This document shows positions 7,889-16,910 of a DNA stretch of 64,000 nt, in pieces. The position numbers and the translations under genes are program-made. Origin of the DNA: Bacillus thuringiensis (lineage in GTDB: Bacteria; Bacillota; Bacilli; Bacillales; Bacillaceae_G); contig NZ_CP155559.1 in the NCBI RefSeq assembly GCF_022095615.2, positions 5,113,501-5,177,500 of the forward strand, in the 5' to 3' direction. Within the stretch, counting starts at the first letter, position 1. Each line of letters starts with the position of its first letter. The notes under the pieces are model-generated. The model did not search any database. It saw only the letters and a program-made list of their open reading frames with translations, and was not told the origin of the DNA.

Positions 7889-9959
7889 AATAGTTCCTCG
7901 ACTCACTTTCATCTCTAGAAATATATGGCGCCTCTTTTAGCGGCATCGGCTTATTTCTTAATACTTGAATCCAAATTCGAATTGCAGAAATTAATACAGC
8001 GATTACAACTATCATAAAAATCCCGCAAAGCGCTGCATCAATATAATCATTGAAAATAATTTGCTTCATTTGAGCGATATTTTTAGCTGGTGCTAACACT
8101 TTTCCTTCATCTAATGCTCCCTGAAACACCTTTGCATGAGATAGAAATCCTATTTTAGGATTTTCATGAAATAGCTTTTGATACCCCGCCGTCATCGTTA
8201 CAATAAGCAATCCGACAGTTGGAATAAGTGTTACCCAAACATATGCCTTTTTCCCCATTTTGAATAAAATTGTCGTTCCAAGTAATAATGCAATCCCTGC
8301 TAACATTTGATTTGCAATACCGAAAAGTGGCCATAATGTATTAATTCCACCAAGCGGATCTACTACCCCTTGGTATAAGAAATAACCCCATCCTAATACA
8401 CATAACGTTGTAGCTATCACATTCGCTAATGTAGAATCCGTTTTCCCAAATGGCTTATATACATGCCCTAAAATATCTTGAATCATAAATCGGCCTACAC
8501 GCGTTCCAGCATCAATCGTTGTTAAAATGAATAGCGCTTCAAAGAGAATCGCAAAATGATACCAAAAGGCCATCATGGCCGTTCCACCTATTACTTGTGA
8601 GAAAATATATGCCATACCTATCGCTAACGTTGGTGCACCACCTGTGCGTGATAAAATTGTTTGTTCTCCAACGTTTACAGCAAGATCTTTTAGTTCATTT
8701 GGTGTAATAGCAAATCCCCATGAAGAAATAACTTGAGCTGCCTGCGAGACATCCGTACCGATAAGTGCTGCGGGACTATTAATTGCAAAATACGTTCCTG
8801 GTGTTAATACACAAGCTGCAATCATCGCCATCGCCGCTACAAATGACTCCATTAACATTGCCCCATAACCGATTGGCTGTGCATGTCCCTCTTGTTCGAT
8901 CATTTTTGGCGTCGTACCTGATGAAACGAGAGCATGGAATCCAGACACCGCACCACAAGCAATTGTAATAAATAAGAATGGGAATAAGTTTCCAGAGAAA
9001 ACAGGACCTGTTCCATCGATAAATTTCGAAACTGCTGGCATTTGTAAATCTGGTGCTACAATTAAAATACCGATTGCTAATCCAACAATTGTTCCAACTT
9101 TTAAAAATGTGCTTAAATAATCACGTGGTGCTAAAAGCATCCAAACTGGTAAGGCCGATGCGATAAATCCATATACAATAAGCATAATAGCAATCGTTTC
9201 ACCGCTAAACGTGAACATGCTTGCAAGCGTTGGATGTTCTGCTACATACTGTCCTCCAATAAGAGACAGTATAAGTAGAATAATTCCGATTACTGACCCT
9301 TCACCAACCCGGCCAGGCCTAATGTAGCGCATATACACTCCCATTAAAATAGCGATAGGAATCGTTGCTGCTATTGTAAACATTCCCCACGGACTTCCGA
9401 CAAGCGCCTTTACTACTACTAATGCTAATACCGCTAATAAAATAATCATAATGCCTAAAATGCCTATCATTGCAATAAGCCCTGTAACAGGACCGATCTC
9501 ATCTTTAATCATTTCTCCCAAAGATTTACCATTCCGTCTCATCGAAGCAAATAAAATTACAAAATCTTGTACAGCTCCAGCGACAACTACCCCAACAATA
9601 ATCCATATTGTCCCTGGTAAATATCCCATTTGCGCTGCCAAAATAGGTCCTACTAAAGGGCCTGCCCCAGCAATTGCTGCAAAATGGTGCCCAAATAATA
9701 CCCACTTATTTGTCGGAACATAATCTTTTCCATCGTTTAATGTATGGGCTGGCGTTTGCCGATTATTATCTAAACCAAATACCTTTCTCGCTATAAATCT
9801 ACTATAAAATCGATAAGCAACTGCATACACACATACCGCAGCTACTAAGAGCCACACGGCATTAATGGTTTCACCTTGTGATAAAGCTATTACACCAAAA
9901 GCACCTGCGCCTACTGCTGCAATAACTCCCCATAGTAAAATCGACTTCAATGTTTTCAC
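7881..9959 (-). CDS. cstA: CstA/BtsT-family pyruvate or peptide transporter
   Basis: Polytopic inner-membrane transporter of 692 residues with about 16 to 18 hydrophobic segments. The signature YVPTNKWVLFGHHFAAIAGA near residue 66, GPLVGPILAAQMGYLPG, SGTTPKMI and DAGTRVGRFMIQD are all present. The sequence is closer to E. coli BtsT (YjiY), a pyruvate:H+ symporter, than needed for a generic CstA call, so pyruvate uptake is a reasonable inference. The start is taken as GTG at 9959, seven bases after GGGGGG; a TTG 15 bases upstream is less likely. The downstream ybdD is coupled. The LytTR gene lies upstream on the same strand. Confidence 0.92.
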   Translation of the reverse strand: MKTLKSILLWGVIAAVGAGAFGVIALSQGETINAVWLLVAAVCVYAVAYRFYSRFIARKVFGLDNNRQTPAHTLNDGKDYVPTNKWVLFGHHFAAIAGAGPLVGPILAAQMGYLPGTIWIIVGVVVAGAVQDFVILFASMRRNGKSLGEMIKDEIGPVTGLIAMIGILGIMIILLAVLALVVVKALVGSPWGMFTIAATIPIAILMGVYMRYIRPGRVGEGSVIGIILLILSLIGGQYVAEHPTLASMFTFSGETIAIMLIVYGFIASALPVWMLLAPRDYLSTFLKVGTIVGLAIGILIVAPDLQMPAVSKFIDGTGPVFSGNLFPFLFITIACGAVSGFHALVSSGTTPKMIEQEGHAQPIGYGAMLMESFVAAMAMIAACVLTPGTYFAINSPAALIGTDVSQAAQVISSWGFAITPNELKDLAVNVGEQTILSRTGGAPTLAIGMAYIFSQVIGGTAMMAFWYHFAILFEALFILTTIDAGTRVGRFMIQDILGHVYKPFGKTDSTLANVIATTLCVLGWGYFLYQGVVDPLGGINTLWPLFGIANQMLAGIALLLGTTILFKMGKKAYVWVTLIPTVGLLIVTMTAGYQKLFHENPKIGFLSHAKVFQGALDEGKVLAPAKNIAQMKQIIFNDYIDAALCGIFMIVVIAVLISAIRIWIQVLRNKPMPLKEAPYISRDESESRNYYA

Positions 9960-10080
9960 ATACAATCCCCCCAATACTATTGCTTAGTGGGATTGTACTA
10001 AATTTTCTGAATATTTAATTTGAATCCTCCTTATCATGAAGGATTTTTAGTTTATCATGTTAAAAATTTCGCATTATCTA

Positions 10081-10797
10081 CTATAATTCTATTTTATTTC
10101 GAAGTTTTTTCACGTAATTCCGACTAACTGGAATCGGTTGCTCATCATATTTATCTAAATACAAATTATATGTGCCATTATAATAAGGTTTTAGTTCTTG
10201 TACATATGACATATTAATTAAATAACTTTTATGTACGCGTAAAAAATCATATGCATTTAACTTATTTTCCAGCTCCTGCAGTGTATATGTTGAAATATAC
10301 TGATTATTCGTTGTATAAATTGAAACCGTTTTGTTTTCCTTATTTTTGCTTATATATACAATATCTTCAGGGAAAATATATCTAATCCCCTCTTGACCTT
10401 CTATCGGTAGTTTTCGCAAATAACTCTTTGCTTTCTCGCCTTGCTCTTTACACATTCTATATAAAAGGAATTGCAAATCTTCCTCACGAAATGGGCGTAG
10501 TAAATAATAGAATGCTTGAAAACGAAATGCCGTAATCGACTCTTCTATATCTTCACCCATAAAAATCAATTTCGTATAACAATTTACTTCCCGTAATAAA
10601 CTCGCATATTCAAAACCAGTTCCATCTAATAATTTTGAATTCAAGAAAACAAAATCTGGTGTATGCTTTTTCATGATAAATAATGATTCTGTTCCCGTAT
10701 TCGCTTCAAAACATTCTACATTCTTTATATTTTCAGTGAATTTCTCAGCTAAACTTCTTCGCTCTTCTACTTCTTCCATGATCAGTAAAATTTTCAT
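10081..10797 (-). CDS. LytTR-family regulator with degenerate receiver domain
   Basis: Predicted DNA-binding regulator of 238 residues. The C-terminal LytTR domain (about 130-235) is complete, with FLRVHKSYLINMSYV and PVSRNYVKKL. The N-terminal receiver fold (1-120) has lost its chemistry: Asn53 sits where the phospho-acceptor Asp belongs (FVFLNSKLLDG), the DD pair reads EE at 8-9, the switch Thr reads Gly81 and the conserved Lys is Arg101 (YYLLRPF). It should therefore act without phosphorylation. No histidine kinase adjoins it. It sits just upstream of cstA-ybdD, recalling the LytTR protein BtsR that controls btsT in E. coli. ATG 10797 is favoured by AGGTGG; a GTG at 10809 is the alternative. 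Confidence 0.88.
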   Translation of the reverse strand: MKILLIMEEVEERRSLAEKFTENIKNVECFEANTGTESLFIMKKHTPDFVFLNSKLLDGTGFEYASLLREVNCYTKLIFMGEDIEESITAFRFQAFYYLLRPFREEDLQFLLYRMCKEQGEKAKSYLRKLPIEGQEGIRYIFPEDIVYISKNKENKTVSIYTTNNQYISTYTLQELENKLNAYDFLRVHKSYLINMSYVQELKPYYNGTYNLYLDKYDEQPIPVSRNYVKKLRNKIEL

Positions 10798-10903
10798 TTC
10801 TTCAACCACCTAATTCTTTTGTCCATATGTCCTGTTGTATACATTCGCTTTTATAAGAAACATTCCCTTTTTCTTACTATACCATTATTTATCTAAAAAA
10901 ACA

Positions 10904-10930
10904 GAAAAAAGGAAACCACGACGGTTCCCC
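10904..10930 (-). terminator. Probable terminator of niaP
   Basis: On the minus strand GGAACC pairs with GGTTTCC (one bulged base) and six T residues follow. The repeat copy at 10961-11031 lies between this hairpin and the niaP stop. Confidence 0.65.
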
Positions 10931-10960
10931 CTGCCCTTTTATTCCATTATTTGTAGGTAA

Positions 10961-11031
10961 TAAAACTCACTGAATGCGAAATTTTACTGCCCCAAAAACG
11001 CAATTGGTGCTGGCTAATAATCAGTGAGAGA
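10961..11031. repeat. Dispersed repeat, copy C (short, divergent)
   Basis: It shares AAAACTC, then ATTGGTG and CTAATAATCA, in the same order and at similar spacing as the copies at 12361 and 20614. Its ends form an 8-base inverted repeat (CTCACTGA, 10966-10973, with TCAGTGAG, 11021-11028). It lies in the 3' untranslated stretch of niaP. Confidence 0.5.
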
Positions 11032-11043
11032 TACCCCCTCACC

Positions 11044-12243
11044 TTATGCTAATTCTCGCTGCTTCGTTTCTTGCCCAAGCGCAATTACAGCAACTACACC
11101 AATTAAAATTGATCCACAGAAAATCGTAAATATTAGTGATAATGAAGCCTGTGAAGCAACTAAATATCCTACTAATAGCGGCCCAAGAATACCACCAATA
11201 CGACCGAATGCTGCTGCCATCCCTGCACCTGTACCACGAATAACCGTTGGATACTGTTCCGGTGTATAAGCGTATAATGCACCCCAAGCACCTAAATTAA
11301 AGAAGGATAGTAACATGCCTGCTACGATTAATACTGTTAATGACTCCGCCACACCAAACAAGTAAGCACTACACGCTGTACCGATTAAATACGTAACTAA
11401 AACAAACTTACGACCAAGTCGTTCAATAAACCAAGCCGCTGTGAAATATCCTGGCAATTGAGCTAACGTCATGATAAGTACATACTGGAAACTTTTTATT
11501 AAACTAAATCCTTTTAATACCATTACACTAGGTAACCAAAGGAACATCCCATAATAAGAAAAGACAACAGAAAACCATAGAATCCATAACATAATTGTTG
11601 CCCTACGATATTCCCCAGACCAAACTGACTTTATATTTTCAATAACGGATGGTCTTTTTTCAACCTTTTGGAATCTCGGTGAATCCGGTAAATTCCATCT
11701 TAAATATAAAGCATATAGTGCCGGAACCGCGCTCAACACCATTGCAACTTCCCAACCATATTTCGGAATTACAAAATACGAGATAAGAGCTGCAATTAAC
11801 CATCCACCCGCCCAAAAGCTTTCTAATAGCACAACTATTTTGCCACGTTCATGTGCTTCAACACTCTCTGATACTAATGTAGAAGCAACTGGAAGCTCTC
11901 CGCCAAGCCCCATACCAATTAAAAATCGTAACACAAGGAACATCGCAAATGTCGTCGTTAAAGCAGTTAAACCACTACCGATAGAAAATAGTAATAATGT
12001 AATAATAAAGACTGATTTCCGCCCTATTTTATCTGATAGTATTCCAAAAACGAGTGCTCCGACAGCCATACCAATTGAATTAACGCTGCCTATCCATCCC
12101 ATTTCTTGCGTACTTAATCCCCAATCTTTTTGCAATGCTACCATTACAAATGAAAGCATTCCAACATCCATTGCATCAAATAACCAACCAAGCCCTGCTA
12201 TACCAAGTAGCTTTCGCTTCGAAATTTCTTTCACCTTGCCCAT
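11044..12243 (-). CDS. niaP: MFS niacin (nicotinate) transporter
   Basis: Twelve-helix major facilitator of 399 residues. The opening KRKLLGIAGLGWLFDAMDVG, the loop GILSDKIGRKSVF (MFS motif A), the RFLIGMGLGGELPVASTLV helix and the late YAYTPEQYPTVIRGTG segment all follow B. subtilis NiaP (YceI), the nicotinic acid permease that feeds NAD salvage. The terminal KETKQRELA-like tail also matches. It is monocistronic. A candidate site for the niacin-responsive repressor NiaR lies between the gene and its presumed promoter (12257-12275). Substrate assignment rests on recognised similarity to NiaP; related carriers move aromatic acids. Confidence 0.88.
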   Translation of the reverse strand: MGKVKEISKRKLLGIAGLGWLFDAMDVGMLSFVMVALQKDWGLSTQEMGWIGSVNSIGMAVGALVFGILSDKIGRKSVFIITLLLFSIGSGLTALTTTFAMFLVLRFLIGMGLGGELPVASTLVSESVEAHERGKIVVLLESFWAGGWLIAALISYFVIPKYGWEVAMVLSAVPALYALYLRWNLPDSPRFQKVEKRPSVIENIKSVWSGEYRRATIMLWILWFSVVFSYYGMFLWLPSVMVLKGFSLIKSFQYVLIMTLAQLPGYFTAAWFIERLGRKFVLVTYLIGTACSAYLFGVAESLTVLIVAGMLLSFFNLGAWGALYAYTPEQYPTVIRGTGAGMAAAFGRIGGILGPLLVGYLVASQASLSLIFTIFCGSILIGVVAVIALGQETKQRELA

Positions 12244-12256
12244 AAGAAGTCCTCCT

Positions 12257-12275
12257 TACACAGCTGTCTTTACAC
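12257..12275 (-). promoter_or_regulatory. Candidate NiaR operator upstream of niaP
   Basis: On the minus strand TGTAAAGACAGCTGTGTAA lies just before the niaP ribosome site. Its GACAGCTGT core resembles NiaR (YrxA) operators as I recall them. An additional inverted repeat, ACACAT with ATGTGT, overlaps at 12272-12291. The exact consensus was not checked. Confidence 0.4.
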
Positions 12276-12360
12276 ATCATTTTACATGTGTGAATTGTAT
12301 AAGTAAAATACTTTCGTACAAAAAAATTCTCCTTCATCATTCCCAAAAAGTAAAATACTT

Positions 12361-12502
12361 ATCCCACTATTTGAGGGCAGTAAGACTCCCATCTCAAAAT
12401 TCAGCTGAAGCAAAGAGGTTAGATAGAAGATCAACTGCCGTTAAACATCCGATTGGTGAGGGATAACGATCAGTGGTGGATGAGCAAAACCTCGTTTTAT
12501 TA
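12361..12502. repeat. Dispersed repeat, copy A
   Basis: An element of about 140 bases related to the one at 20614-20738. Shared blocks, in order: ATCCC-CTATTT, GTAA-ACTCCCATCT, AAAATTC, CCGATTGGTGAGGG, and ATGA-CAAAACC. The ends are imperfectly self-complementary (CTCCCATCT against GTGGATGAG). It looks like one of the small dispersed, structured repeats of the B. cereus group; no ORF is inside. Confidence 0.65.
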
Positions 12503-12514
12503 AAAATGACCAAA

Positions 12515-12546
12515 TAAAAAAGTAGCGATATTTCGCTACTTTTTCG
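12515..12546. terminator. Intrinsic terminator overlapping the tagA 3' end
   Basis: Perfect 12-base stem AAAAAGTAGCGA with TCGCTACTTTTT. The tagA stop codon TAG and its last Lys codons are part of the stem. Confidence 0.9.
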
Positions 12547-13276
12547 AACGCATGACTTCTTTTAAAAATTCCGCTAATACTAACTGACGACGCCAGCGCG
12601 TCGGATTACTACACAATCTATAAAACCACTCTAAGTTAATCGCTTGAATCCATTTTGGTGCACGTTTTACCTCTCCAGCCCATACATCTAAACTTCCGCC
12701 CACTCCAACAGCCATCTTCGTTTCTAAACGATGCTTATTAGTTTGGATAAAGTTCTCTTGTCTTGGGAAACCAAGCGCGACAAGTAATAAATCTGGTTTT
12801 GCTTCTTGAATACGAGAAACGATATTCTCTTCTTCTTCTTGTTTAAAGTACCCATCTTGTGTACCCACAATAGATACAGCTGAATACGTCTTCTTTAAAT
12901 GATCTGCTGCAGCTTGTACAACATGCGGTTTTGCACCAAGTAAGAACACAGATACCGGTTTCTTCTCTTCTGATAGCTTCGCAAATAGATTACACATTAA
13001 ATCAAAACCTGCTACACGTTCCTTTACGGGTGTACCAAGTAGACCACTTGCTTTTACAACTCCAATACCGTCAGGTGTAATTAAATCTGTATTTAATAAT
13101 GTTTTATGGAATGTTTCATCCTTTTTTGCACACATAACAATTTCAGGATTTGCTGTTACTACCTGAAAAGTATGAGTTCGCTCTAATTCTAGTTGTCCCT
13201 TCAAATATTGGATCGTTTCATCCATTGTCATTGTAGAAAAAGGAACACCTAGAATATCAACCGTTTTTACTTCCAT
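12536..13276 (-). CDS. tagA: WecG/TagA/CpsF-family N-acetylmannosaminyltransferase
   Basis: GT26 glycosyltransferase of 246 residues. TagA adds ManNAc from UDP-ManNAc to undecaprenyl-PP-GlcNAc, the second step of the linkage unit for wall teichoic acid and similar secondary wall polymers. Family features are visible: TANPEIVMCAK near 43, the catalytic-region TPDGIGVV near 67 (conserved Asp), LLGAKPHVV near 115, LLVALGFPRQENFI near 162 and GVGGSLDVWAGEVKRAPKWIQ near 190. The C-terminal Arg/Lys-rich tail is typical of membrane attachment. It follows the GT4 gene by 15 bases, so the two are co-transcribed. Confidence 0.92.
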   Translation of the reverse strand: MEVKTVDILGVPFSTMTMDETIQYLKGQLELERTHTFQVVTANPEIVMCAKKDETFHKTLLNTDLITPDGIGVVKASGLLGTPVKERVAGFDLMCNLFAKLSEEKKPVSVFLLGAKPHVVQAAADHLKKTYSAVSIVGTQDGYFKQEEEENIVSRIQEAKPDLLLVALGFPRQENFIQTNKHRLETKMAVGVGGSLDVWAGEVKRAPKWIQAINLEWFYRLCSNPTRWRRQLVLAEFLKEVMRSKK

Positions 13277-13291
13277 GATTAACTATCCTCT

Positions 13292-14392
13292 CTATTTCAG
13301 TAAAAGTTTTTTATATGCATTATAAGTATCTTCATACAAATTCTTTAGCGAGAAATGAGTAGATGCATGATTATATAAACGATTTCCCATCGCTTCTAAT
13401 TCACCATTCAACCATTTTTCATAAGCATTTTCTAACGCGCTTGCTAACGAATTCGCATCACCGATCGGTACAATCCATCCATACGTATCATCAACTATTA
13501 ACTTTTTCATATCACCTACATTTGTTGCAATAGATGTTAAGCGTTGATTAGCTGCTTCTAATAAAACAAGAGGGAAGCTTTCGCTATAAGAGGTTAATAA
13601 ATTAATGTGTGCAGATGCATATAATTCTTTTGAATCTGTACGAAAACCTAGAAAAATCACCTTATCCTCTAAGCCCTTTTGTTTCACCATCTCTTTTAAT
13701 TCTGCTTCTATAGGCCCATCACCAAGCAAGAGCACCTTTATATTTGGAATTTTAATTTTTTGCAACGCTTCAAATAAAATATCGTGACCTTTAACAGGAT
13801 GAAGACGCGCTACTTGAACCGCTGTAAATACTCCTTCATCGATACCAAATTCACTTTTATCATAAGGTTTTGCTGGAGTATTATCATACTCGATTCCATT
13901 ATAAACCGTACAAATCTTCTCTTCTGGTACACCTAGTTTTATTATGTTTCTCTTAAAATTTTCCGTAATTGCAAAGAATAAATCTACCTTCCTGAAAGAA
14001 CGTAAATTTAACTTCGTAAATACCCATCCTTTTAATCCCCTCTTCATAAAATCCAAAGTTGGATCACTGTGGACAGTCATTATCCATTTCGCTTTTATAC
14101 CTTTTTTCAAGAGGGAGAGATAGAAATTTGCTCGTGCGCCATGTGTATGCACAATGTCAAATTGATTTTCATTAATAAATGCTTTTATTTTTGAAAGAAT
14201 TGATAGGTCGTACCGAGATGATTGGGTAAAAACATGCACTTGAATACCAAGGTTTCTCGCCTCTCTAGCAATCGCACCTTCTTCAAATACCATTAATTCC
14301 ACTTCTTCCTTTGAAAATTGAGATAAAAGTGAAATAATATGTGTTTTCCCCCCACCTTCTTCTGCACCAGCATTCATATGCAACACTTTCAT
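13292..14392 (-). CDS. Glycosyltransferase family 4 protein
   Basis: GT-B fold glycosyltransferase of 366 residues with no membrane segment. The N-terminal half opens MKVLHMNAGAEEGGGKTHI, a nucleotide-sugar transferase-type glycine loop. IVHTHGARANFYLSL lies near 79, and the GT4 core follows: QVARLHPVKGHDIL near 192, LLLGDGPIEAELK near 220 and the EX7E-type SYSESFPLVLLEAA near 269-282. It probably acts at the cytoplasmic membrane face on a lipid-linked glycan. Pairing with tagA suggests secondary wall polymer or exopolysaccharide assembly. The sugar cannot be told from sequence. Confidence 0.88.
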   Translation of the reverse strand: MKVLHMNAGAEEGGGKTHIISLLSQFSKEEVELMVFEEGAIAREARNLGIQVHVFTQSSRYDLSILSKIKAFINENQFDIVHTHGARANFYLSLLKKGIKAKWIMTVHSDPTLDFMKRGLKGWVFTKLNLRSFRKVDLFFAITENFKRNIIKLGVPEEKICTVYNGIEYDNTPAKPYDKSEFGIDEGVFTAVQVARLHPVKGHDILFEALQKIKIPNIKVLLLGDGPIEAELKEMVKQKGLEDKVIFLGFRTDSKELYASAHINLLTSYSESFPLVLLEAANQRLTSIATNVGDMKKLIVDDTYGWIVPIGDANSLASALENAYEKWLNGELEAMGNRLYNHASTHFSLKNLYEDTYNAYKKLLLK

Positions 14393-14433
14393 TTCTTACA
14401 TCCCCCATTTTTTCTTTTTATTTACTATAACAA

Positions 14434-14466
14434 AATAAAAGCTAACATATGCTAGCTTTTATTTTT
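14434..14466 (-). terminator. Terminator after the O-antigen polymerase-like gene
   Basis: Stem AAAAGCTA with TAGCTTTT, flanked by A and T runs, between the polymerase-like stop and the GT4 start. It separates the two transcription units at least partly. Confidence 0.75.
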
Positions 14467-14469
14467 CTA

Positions 14470-15876
14470 TCATTCAATTTCCAAGTCAACTATTAAATAT
14501 GCCATGATTAATACTAAGTAGAAACTCACTCCAGGTGCAATTAAAATATGACCAGCCATGAATGAAATACCTAATCCAAGAAGTATTGCTGCAATCATCA
14601 TTGCATATTTCACTGTGAATATTTGTTTAAATTTAGTAAATATACATGCAATAAATTTAATACCAAAGTATAAGAATGGAATTACAAGTAAAATGAACCC
14701 TATGATTCCGAAAGAATAGAACCAGTCATGGAAGTCACGTTCAATTAATTTCGGCTGTTCTTTATAGTTACCAGCATAACCCATTCCTAATAATTTTTGA
14801 GACATTGGGGCTTCATTATAGAAATCTTTATACATCTGTTCAAATAATTGACGCCCACTAAAAATAAGAGCTTGCGTTTCTTCTTTCTTCTCCGCTACTT
14901 TTTCTTTTGCTTTTTCTTTCTCTTTTTCTTGCTCTGTCACAGGAGGTTTGTGCTCTTTAGCTTCCTCCTTCTTTTTCTCTTCCTTTTTCGCACTCTGTTC
15001 TTGTTCAATTAATTGGAAATGGAATCCCATATTTTTCATAAACGGTGAAAAAGGTGTATATGCCAATATGCCTACAAATACAGTTATTGCAAGAAAACCA
15101 TTTAATAAATAGGCATGTTTCTTTCCATCTTTACGCTGTGTAAATGCTTGAATAAAGCACATAACAACTGCGATAGCCATTGATCCAAAGATTGCTCCTA
15201 CGCCAACCTTTGTCCCAATTGCAAATAGTGAATAAACAACTAAAATTGAAGGAATCCAATAGTATGCTTTACCTATACTTTTTGTTTTTTCGATTGAATA
15301 CAAAATAACAATTGGACACATAATGGCTAAAATAGATCCTAGCTCGTTACCTGCATAAAACCAACCGCGTGATCCTAACTTTACCCATTCATAACTATTA
15401 TAATCTGTTCCAGTAGTAATCGAAGCTACCATTACTACTCCTATAATTAGCGATGCATACGTAATATAGTCACGCATTTTTGAATTTGAATGGCTTTTTT
15501 CTTTTAAAGACTTAAATACAAACACATAACAAGTAAGCATAACAAACGGATATAATGCTTTTGCTATAAACTTAATTTCCTCTGTAAGTACCATAGGATC
15601 TTTTGTAAACTTATTATTTACCAATCCGATGGTGAAGACTATTCCTACTAAAATTATATACAATATATATTTTATATTTCCTTGTTTCTTCGTTTGAATT
15701 AAAATATATATCCCGCTTAGGAACATAACGAATAAGCGTGTAATAACTCCAATGGTCGTATCAATTTTTAAAACCATTATACAGAATGCCGTGAGCAAAT
15801 CTAAAATTGGTTGCAACAAAATAAAGATTAATAGAAAATTTTCAAATTTATTACTTTTACTATTTTCGCTTAACAT
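14470..15876 (-). CDS. O-antigen ligase/polymerase-like (Wzy/WaaL) membrane protein
   Basis: Polytopic membrane protein of 468 residues with about 11 hydrophobic helices, in the layout of O-antigen ligase/Wzy polymerases. Residues 291-335, in the large extracytoplasmic loop, are an unusual low-complexity run of Lys, Glu and Ala (many KEK and KEE units) that should form a highly charged helix or coil. After it come FSGRQLFEQMY and GMGYAGN, resembling the conserved ligase loop region. A polymerase or ligase for an envelope polysaccharide is likely. The neighbours (GT4, tagA) fit that role. No experimental counterpart is recognised. Confidence 0.78.
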   Translation of the reverse strand: MLSENSKSNKFENFLLIFILLQPILDLLTAFCIMVLKIDTTIGVITRLFVMFLSGIYILIQTKKQGNIKYILYIILVGIVFTIGLVNNKFTKDPMVLTEEIKFIAKALYPFVMLTCYVFVFKSLKEKSHSNSKMRDYITYASLIIGVVMVASITTGTDYNSYEWVKLGSRGWFYAGNELGSILAIMCPIVILYSIEKTKSIGKAYYWIPSILVVYSLFAIGTKVGVGAIFGSMAIAVVMCFIQAFTQRKDGKKHAYLLNGFLAITVFVGILAYTPFSPFMKNMGFHFQLIEQEQSAKKEEKKKEEAKEHKPPVTEQEKEKEKAKEKVAEKKEETQALIFSGRQLFEQMYKDFYNEAPMSQKLLGMGYAGNYKEQPKLIERDFHDWFYSFGIIGFILLVIPFLYFGIKFIACIFTKFKQIFTVKYAMMIAAILLGLGISFMAGHILIAPGVSFYLVLIMAYLIVDLEIE

Positions 15877-16147
15877 CTAGAACCTCCATAACTATTACCT
15901 AATTTCAATCTATACTGTTAATATTTTTTTCTTATCTCAAATATTTATTATAACATATATTTTTTAATTAAACGTCTCACATTTCTCCCCAATCTTACCT
16001 TATAGAAAAAAGCATATTTGCATTTTCAAGCGCTTTCTTTCCTCATTTTTTCTTTTTTTCTACATGTAAAGAAAATGCATTGTTATTTACATAACTTTAG
16101 TGTATATTTTTTCTCTGGAACATCTTTAGGAGGAAGGGATTACAGCA

Positions 16148-16780
16148 ATGTTATTAATCGACATATTTACGTTTCTTGGCATTATCGCCGCTGCTATTTC
16201 CGGTACATTAGTTGGTTTAAAAAAAGATTTAGATTTATTCGGTGTCCTTTGTTTAGCTGTAGCTACTGCGCTCGGCGGCGGTATTATTCGTGATATTATG
16301 ATCGGTAACCTGCCTCCTGTCGCATTTGTTAAACCCATTTACTTTTTCGTAAGCGTATTATCAGCATTATTCACTTGTATGTTTTTTGAGCGTATCAATA
16401 AACTGCAAGTCGTTATTATGCTTTCTGATGCTGTTGGCCTAGGTGTTTTTACAGCCATTGGTGCAAATGCGGCAATGTCACATCATGTTGACGCCTCATT
16501 CCTAGTTGTTTCAATGGGAGTCATTACAGGTATTGGAGGCGGTATTTTGCGTGACATTTGTGCTCAAGATATCCCTTACGTATTCCGAAAAGAGATTTAC
16601 GCAATCGCTTCTATTTTAGGAGCAATTAGTTTCCTAATCACATATGCAATGGGGGCACACGTATTAGCTTTCTATGTTTGTTTATTAGTAACATTCACTA
16701 TTCGTGTTGTCACTGTAATATATAATGTACATTTCCCAGTTTTCTTTAAAACACATGCTAAAATTAATAAAGGCCATTAA
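16148..16780 (+). CDS. TRIC-type (UPF0126/YadS) cation channel family protein
   Basis: Membrane protein of 210 residues with seven hydrophobic helices in two repeated halves, each carrying the family glycine motif: GGGIIRDIMIGNLPP near 39 and GGGILRDICAQDIPY near 125. Prokaryotic homologues of trimeric intracellular cation channels have this pattern and conduct K+ or Na+ in vitro; the physiological role is unknown. AGGAGG lies about 14 bases before the ATG, a little far, yet no nearer start fits the motif spacing. It is monocistronic, ending in a palindromic terminator. Confidence 0.88.
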   Translation: MLLIDIFTFLGIIAAAISGTLVGLKKDLDLFGVLCLAVATALGGGIIRDIMIGNLPPVAFVKPIYFFVSVLSALFTCMFFERINKLQVVIMLSDAVGLGVFTAIGANAAMSHHVDASFLVVSMGVITGIGGGILRDICAQDIPYVFRKEIYAIASILGAISFLITYAMGAHVLAFYVCLLVTFTIRVVTVIYNVHFPVFFKTHAKINKGH

Positions 16781-16812
16781 GAGAATTCTACATAGAATTC
16801 TCTTAATTTATA
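16777..16812 (+). terminator. Hairpin terminator after the TRIC gene
   Basis: Palindrome TTAAGAGAATTCT with AGAATTCTCTTAA around a short loop, starting at the stop codon. The T-tract is weak (TTTATAT). Confidence 0.7.
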
Positions 16813-16910
16813 TACTATTCTACACACTAATGTAGAGTAATTGTATATAAAAATATATAATTATAATATAACTAAAAATGAAAACGCTTTATATACAGGA
16901 GGGAAGAACG

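Noticed and set aside
11840..12466. 208-codon plus-strand frame antisense to niaP running into repeat copy A
   Set aside because: niaP on the minus strand is a clear full-length transporter; the antisense frame is Ser/Pro/Ile-rich in the manner of a mirrored membrane protein.
16877..16890. cre-like box upstream of hemAT
   Set aside because: TGAAAACGCTTTAT matches 12 of 14 positions but misses the terminal CA, so it was noted in the hemAT entry and not called as a site.
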